From: JAUWQU01 sp964605095
Lineage (GTDB): Bacteria > Planctomycetota > Phycisphaerae > SM23-33
Assembly: GCA_964605095.1 (NCBI GenBank)
Contig: CAZSBS010000009.1
Coordinates: forward strand, 1 to 34,516
Length of the DNA: 34,516 nucleotides
Reading direction: 5' to 3'
Under the pieces are notes generated by a model. That model did not search any database. It was not told where the DNA came from and worked only from the letters and a program-made list of their open reading frames with translations. The position numbers were made by a program, and so were the translations under genes. Shown here one piece after another: positions 32,302-34,516 of this stretch. Numbering within the stretch: position 1 is the first letter of the stretch; each line of letters starts with the position of its first letter.

Positions 32302-33216
32302 ATGTTGGTTATACACGCTATTAGACGGCTGATTACACGTGCCTTTGACCTGCCATTGCTGAGGCTGCTCCGTCCGGCTGTCTCACGGGCCAAGACAAGG
32401 GTGATGGCGCATCTGATCATGCGGCAATGGCGCGATACGGATGACCCCGAAGTCAAGGAAGTGCTGGACTTCGTCAGGGCTCGTCCTGACATTAACCTTC
32501 CGATGTGCACAAGACCCCCTTACGCGTTCGTAGACGAATATGATGCTGACGCCATCAAAGTGTTATGGGAATCGGGGCAATCCTTGCCTTGCGTGATGGT
32601 GGACGGTCACAAGGTCTACTTCCCCAAGGGATTTGCTGAACCCAGGATCAAACGGATAGTGACCACGGCGCTGGTTGAGCAAGACTCGCGATGTCCACAT
32701 GCGTACCTGGATTCAGGTTTTGACATTGATGAAGGGGACACCGCCGTCTTTGCCGGAGCCTCTGATGGCATATTCTGTCTAAGCAGGATTTGTAAACTCC
32801 GCAAGGCGTACCTGTTTGAGCCCGATCCCCGATGGCACGAGTCTCTGAAACTTACCTTCTCGCAGTTTGCCGACAAGGTTATTGTGATGCCCTACTTTCT
32901 CGGCAACACCAGTGGTGGCACTTGGGTGACGCTGGACGATTTTGCCCAGCAGATCGCTGAGCCAATTCATTTCCTGCAAGCTGACGTCGAAGGCGACGAG
33001 ATAGCCGTTTTGGAGGGAGCCAAGCGGACCCTCAGCCGAGCCACGAAGATGCGGGTGTCCATATGCAGTTACCACAGGCCTTCGCATCCTGCTGAGATAC
33101 GTCAGATCTTAGAGAACAACGGATTCGCAGTTTCATATTCACACGGTTACTTCATCCAAACGTACGATCCCCCATACCTCCAGCGAGCCGTCGTGAGGGG
33201 TTGCAAAAGCTGCTGA
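32302..33216 (+). CDS. FkbM-family methyltransferase
   Basis: A 304-residue protein whose C-terminal two thirds are an FkbM-type SAM-dependent methyltransferase: a glycine-containing cofactor loop (DEGDTAVFAGASDGIFCL), a strand ending in an acidic residue (KAYLFEPDPRW), and the family signature VTLDDFAQQ...FLQADVEGDEIAVLEGAKRTL. The N-terminal ~100 residues are basic and not recognised. GGG six bases before the ATG at 32302 is the ribosome site. Such enzymes usually O-methylate sugars or small molecules; the adjacent flippase and glycosyltransferase point to a surface glycan. The cofactor loop has AGASDG in place of the commoner D-GAN-G, so cofactor binding is likely but worth modelling. GC content is lower than in the central locus, as is usual for polysaccharide genes. 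Confidence 0.88.
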   Translation: MLVIHAIRRLITRAFDLPLLRLLRPAVSRAKTRVMAHLIMRQWRDTDDPEVKEVLDFVRARPDINLPMCTRPPYAFVDEYDADAIKVLWESGQSLPCVMVDGHKVYFPKGFAEPRIKRIVTTALVEQDSRCPHAYLDSGFDIDEGDTAVFAGASDGIFCLSRICKLRKAYLFEPDPRWHESLKLTFSQFADKVIVMPYFLGNTSGGTWVTLDDFAQQIAEPIHFLQADVEGDEIAVLEGAKRTLSRATKMRVSICSYHRPSHPAEIRQILENNGFAVSYSHGYFIQTYDPPYLQRAVVRGCKSC

Positions 33217-33239
33217 AGCCCCCCGACACAGTGGCGTCA

Positions 33240-34516
33240 ATGAATGATCAGAGCGATGAGACAGTGACGCCGCCGGCGGGCAAAGGCATTCGCGCCCTTA
33301 TCGAACGTCTTCTGGCACGCCATGCGCCGTCCGGAAGCTTGCGAGCAACAATGGCTTCGGGCATGTTCTGGGCGCTGTTGGGATCGGTCATCTCGCGAGG
33401 CAGCATCATGCTGGCCGGCGTCCTCGTTGCCAGGTGTCTGGGCAAAGCCGGCTATGGCAAATGGGGTCTGCTGCTCAGTGCTGGGGCCATCTTTGCCGCC
33501 TTCGCTGGGTTTGGGCTGGGCTCAGCCGCCACCAATAACATCGCGGCGTTGAAAGTCCTCGACAGAAAGAAAGCAGCCAGGATACTTTCACTGGTCCTGA
33601 TCCTGGGCGTGGGAATGATCGTGCTGATGAGCGTGGCGATGGTCTTGTGTTCCGATTGGATGGCCCGGTATCTCTACGAGAAGCCTGAGTTGTCCAACCC
33701 CCTGAAGATATCTGTTGCCATACTGGCCACATCAATCTTCGGCCAGATGCTTCAGAGCATCCTGGCGGGATTTCAGGACTTCAGGGGTATTGCCGTGAGC
33801 ACCGTTGCTCAAGGCGTGACTTTCTTGGTAGTCGGCACCGTGTTGACGTGGAGCATGGGGCTATGGGGTACCGTTCTAGGGATGGCCGTTGCCTGGGCCG
33901 TCGCCTGCGTCGTGTGCTGGCTATACATAATGCGAGAATGCCGCCGCTATGGCATGCATGTAGCCGTGCGCGGGGTATGGAGGGAAAGGGCAATCGTGTG
34001 GAAATACTCGATGCCCATTATTCTAACCAGCGCCGTCTCCGGGCCGGCGGGCATGCTCAGCCTGGCGTTGGTCGCACGTTTGCCGTCAGGCTTGGCAGCG
34101 CTCGGTGGTTACAACGCCGCCAGCACCTGGGGTGGGGCGGTCCTGTTCGTGCCATCGGCGTTCCGTCGCGTGACGCTGCCCATGCTCGCCAAGCTTAAAG
34201 GCGAACGGGATCCACGCCGGTTCATGAAGGCCCTGTGGGGCAACATCGCCGCCAATGTGGGCGTTGCGCTGATCGTGGCTGCGCCGATCATGATCCTGAG
34301 TTCATGGATTATGGGGTTCTACGGTGCCGACTTCGTGCGCGATTGGGATATCCTGGTGTTGGTGGCGGCCATGGCCGTGCTGCAGGCGGCAAATGACGTT
34401 GTCGGCCAGGTGACGACGTGCATGGAGAAGTTGTGGTGGAATTCCGCCATCTATGTCCTCTGGTCGGTCATCCTGCTGGGCGGGAGTTTCCTCCTGGTCC
34501 CGCACCTCGGAGTGCG
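33240..34516 (+). CDS. Wzx-like polysaccharide flippase (MATE/MOP superfamily), cut by window end
   Basis: At least 425 residues are visible before the window ends. The ATG at 33240 follows the methyltransferase stop by 23 bases, with only a weak ribosome site, suggesting coupling. After a ~40-residue soluble N-terminus come repeated hydrophobic helices: MASGMFWALLGSVISRGSMM, GKWGLLLSAGAIFAAFAGFG, ILSLVLILGVGMIVLMSVAM, VTFLVVGTVLTWSMGLWG and onward, with the pattern of 12-14 helix oligosaccharide exporters. Loops carry ARCLGKAGYGKWG and LAGFQDFRGIAV, typical of the family. It would flip lipid-linked glycan units across the inner membrane. The missing 3' end prevents a length comparison. Confidence 0.9.
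   Translation, partial: MNDQSDETVTPPAGKGIRALIERLLARHAPSGSLRATMASGMFWALLGSVISRGSIMLAGVLVARCLGKAGYGKWGLLLSAGAIFAAFAGFGLGSAATNNIAALKVLDRKKAARILSLVLILGVGMIVLMSVAMVLCSDWMARYLYEKPELSNPLKISVAILATSIFGQMLQSILAGFQDFRGIAVSTVAQGVTFLVVGTVLTWSMGLWGTVLGMAVAWAVACVVCWLYIMRECRRYGMHVAVRGVWRERAIVWKYSMPIILTSAVSGPAGMLSLALVARLPSGLAALGGYNAASTWGGAVLFVPSAFRRVTLPMLAKLKGERDPRRFMKALWGNIAANVGVALIVAAPIMILSSWIMGFYGADFVRDWDILVLVAAMAVLQAANDVVGQVTTCMEKLWWNSAIYVLWSVILLGGSFLLVPHLGV

Overview
The window is GC-rich, densely coding DNA that fits a Planctomycetota bacterium, most likely the Phycisphaerae side. The organism call is inferred from gene content. The main clues are a giant surface protein starting with a planctomycete-type LEPR-XLL motif, a very large secreted protein with secretin-like short (STN/N0) modules, a LamG/beta-propeller/di-haem protein of the hydrazine-synthase-alpha-related type, and palindromic intergenic repeats. 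No rRNA, tRNA, CRISPR array or integrase was seen.

Layout. Positions 1-4588 (minus) hold the first ~1529 residues of a secreted secretin-like modular protein that runs off the left edge. Divergent from it, 4869-6392 (plus) is a GAF / sigma-54 activator. Next are two minus-strand accessory genes, a small PD-(D/E)XK-like protein (6454-6891) and a DUF4143-type AAA ATPase (7069-8400) that carries a palindromic in-frame insert.

The centre (8863-23159, plus) is the most interesting part. A 2039-residue surface protein (LEPR-XLL, six PPC-like double units, two DNA-identical PKD-like repeats, RTX-like repeats, calpain-type protease) is followed by a small unknown protein. After a terminator-like site come four co-directional genes: a periplasmic adaptor (HlyD type), a GAF-TM-adaptor fusion, a PqqD/M50-metalloprotease/adaptor fusion, and a short SecA-like ATPase that ends soon after its second nucleotide-binding domain. 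I read this as a candidate dedicated export and cell-surface assembly system, with the giant protein as a likely client. That link is inference from synteny and domains.

Right of this (23292-29847, minus) are glycerate kinase, diaminopimelate decarboxylase (lysA) and the HzsA-related di-haem gene, followed by a second, truncated copy of the lysA 3' end. The two lysA ends form a 219-bp direct repeat (3 differences) bracketing the HzsA-related gene. Positions 29848-30507 are non-coding and include a ~311-bp MITE/REP-like element with ~41-bp imperfect terminal inverted repeats. The right end (30508-34516) is a surface-polysaccharide region: a glycosyltransferase (minus), then an FkbM-type methyltransferase and a Wzx-like flippase (plus, cut by the window edge).
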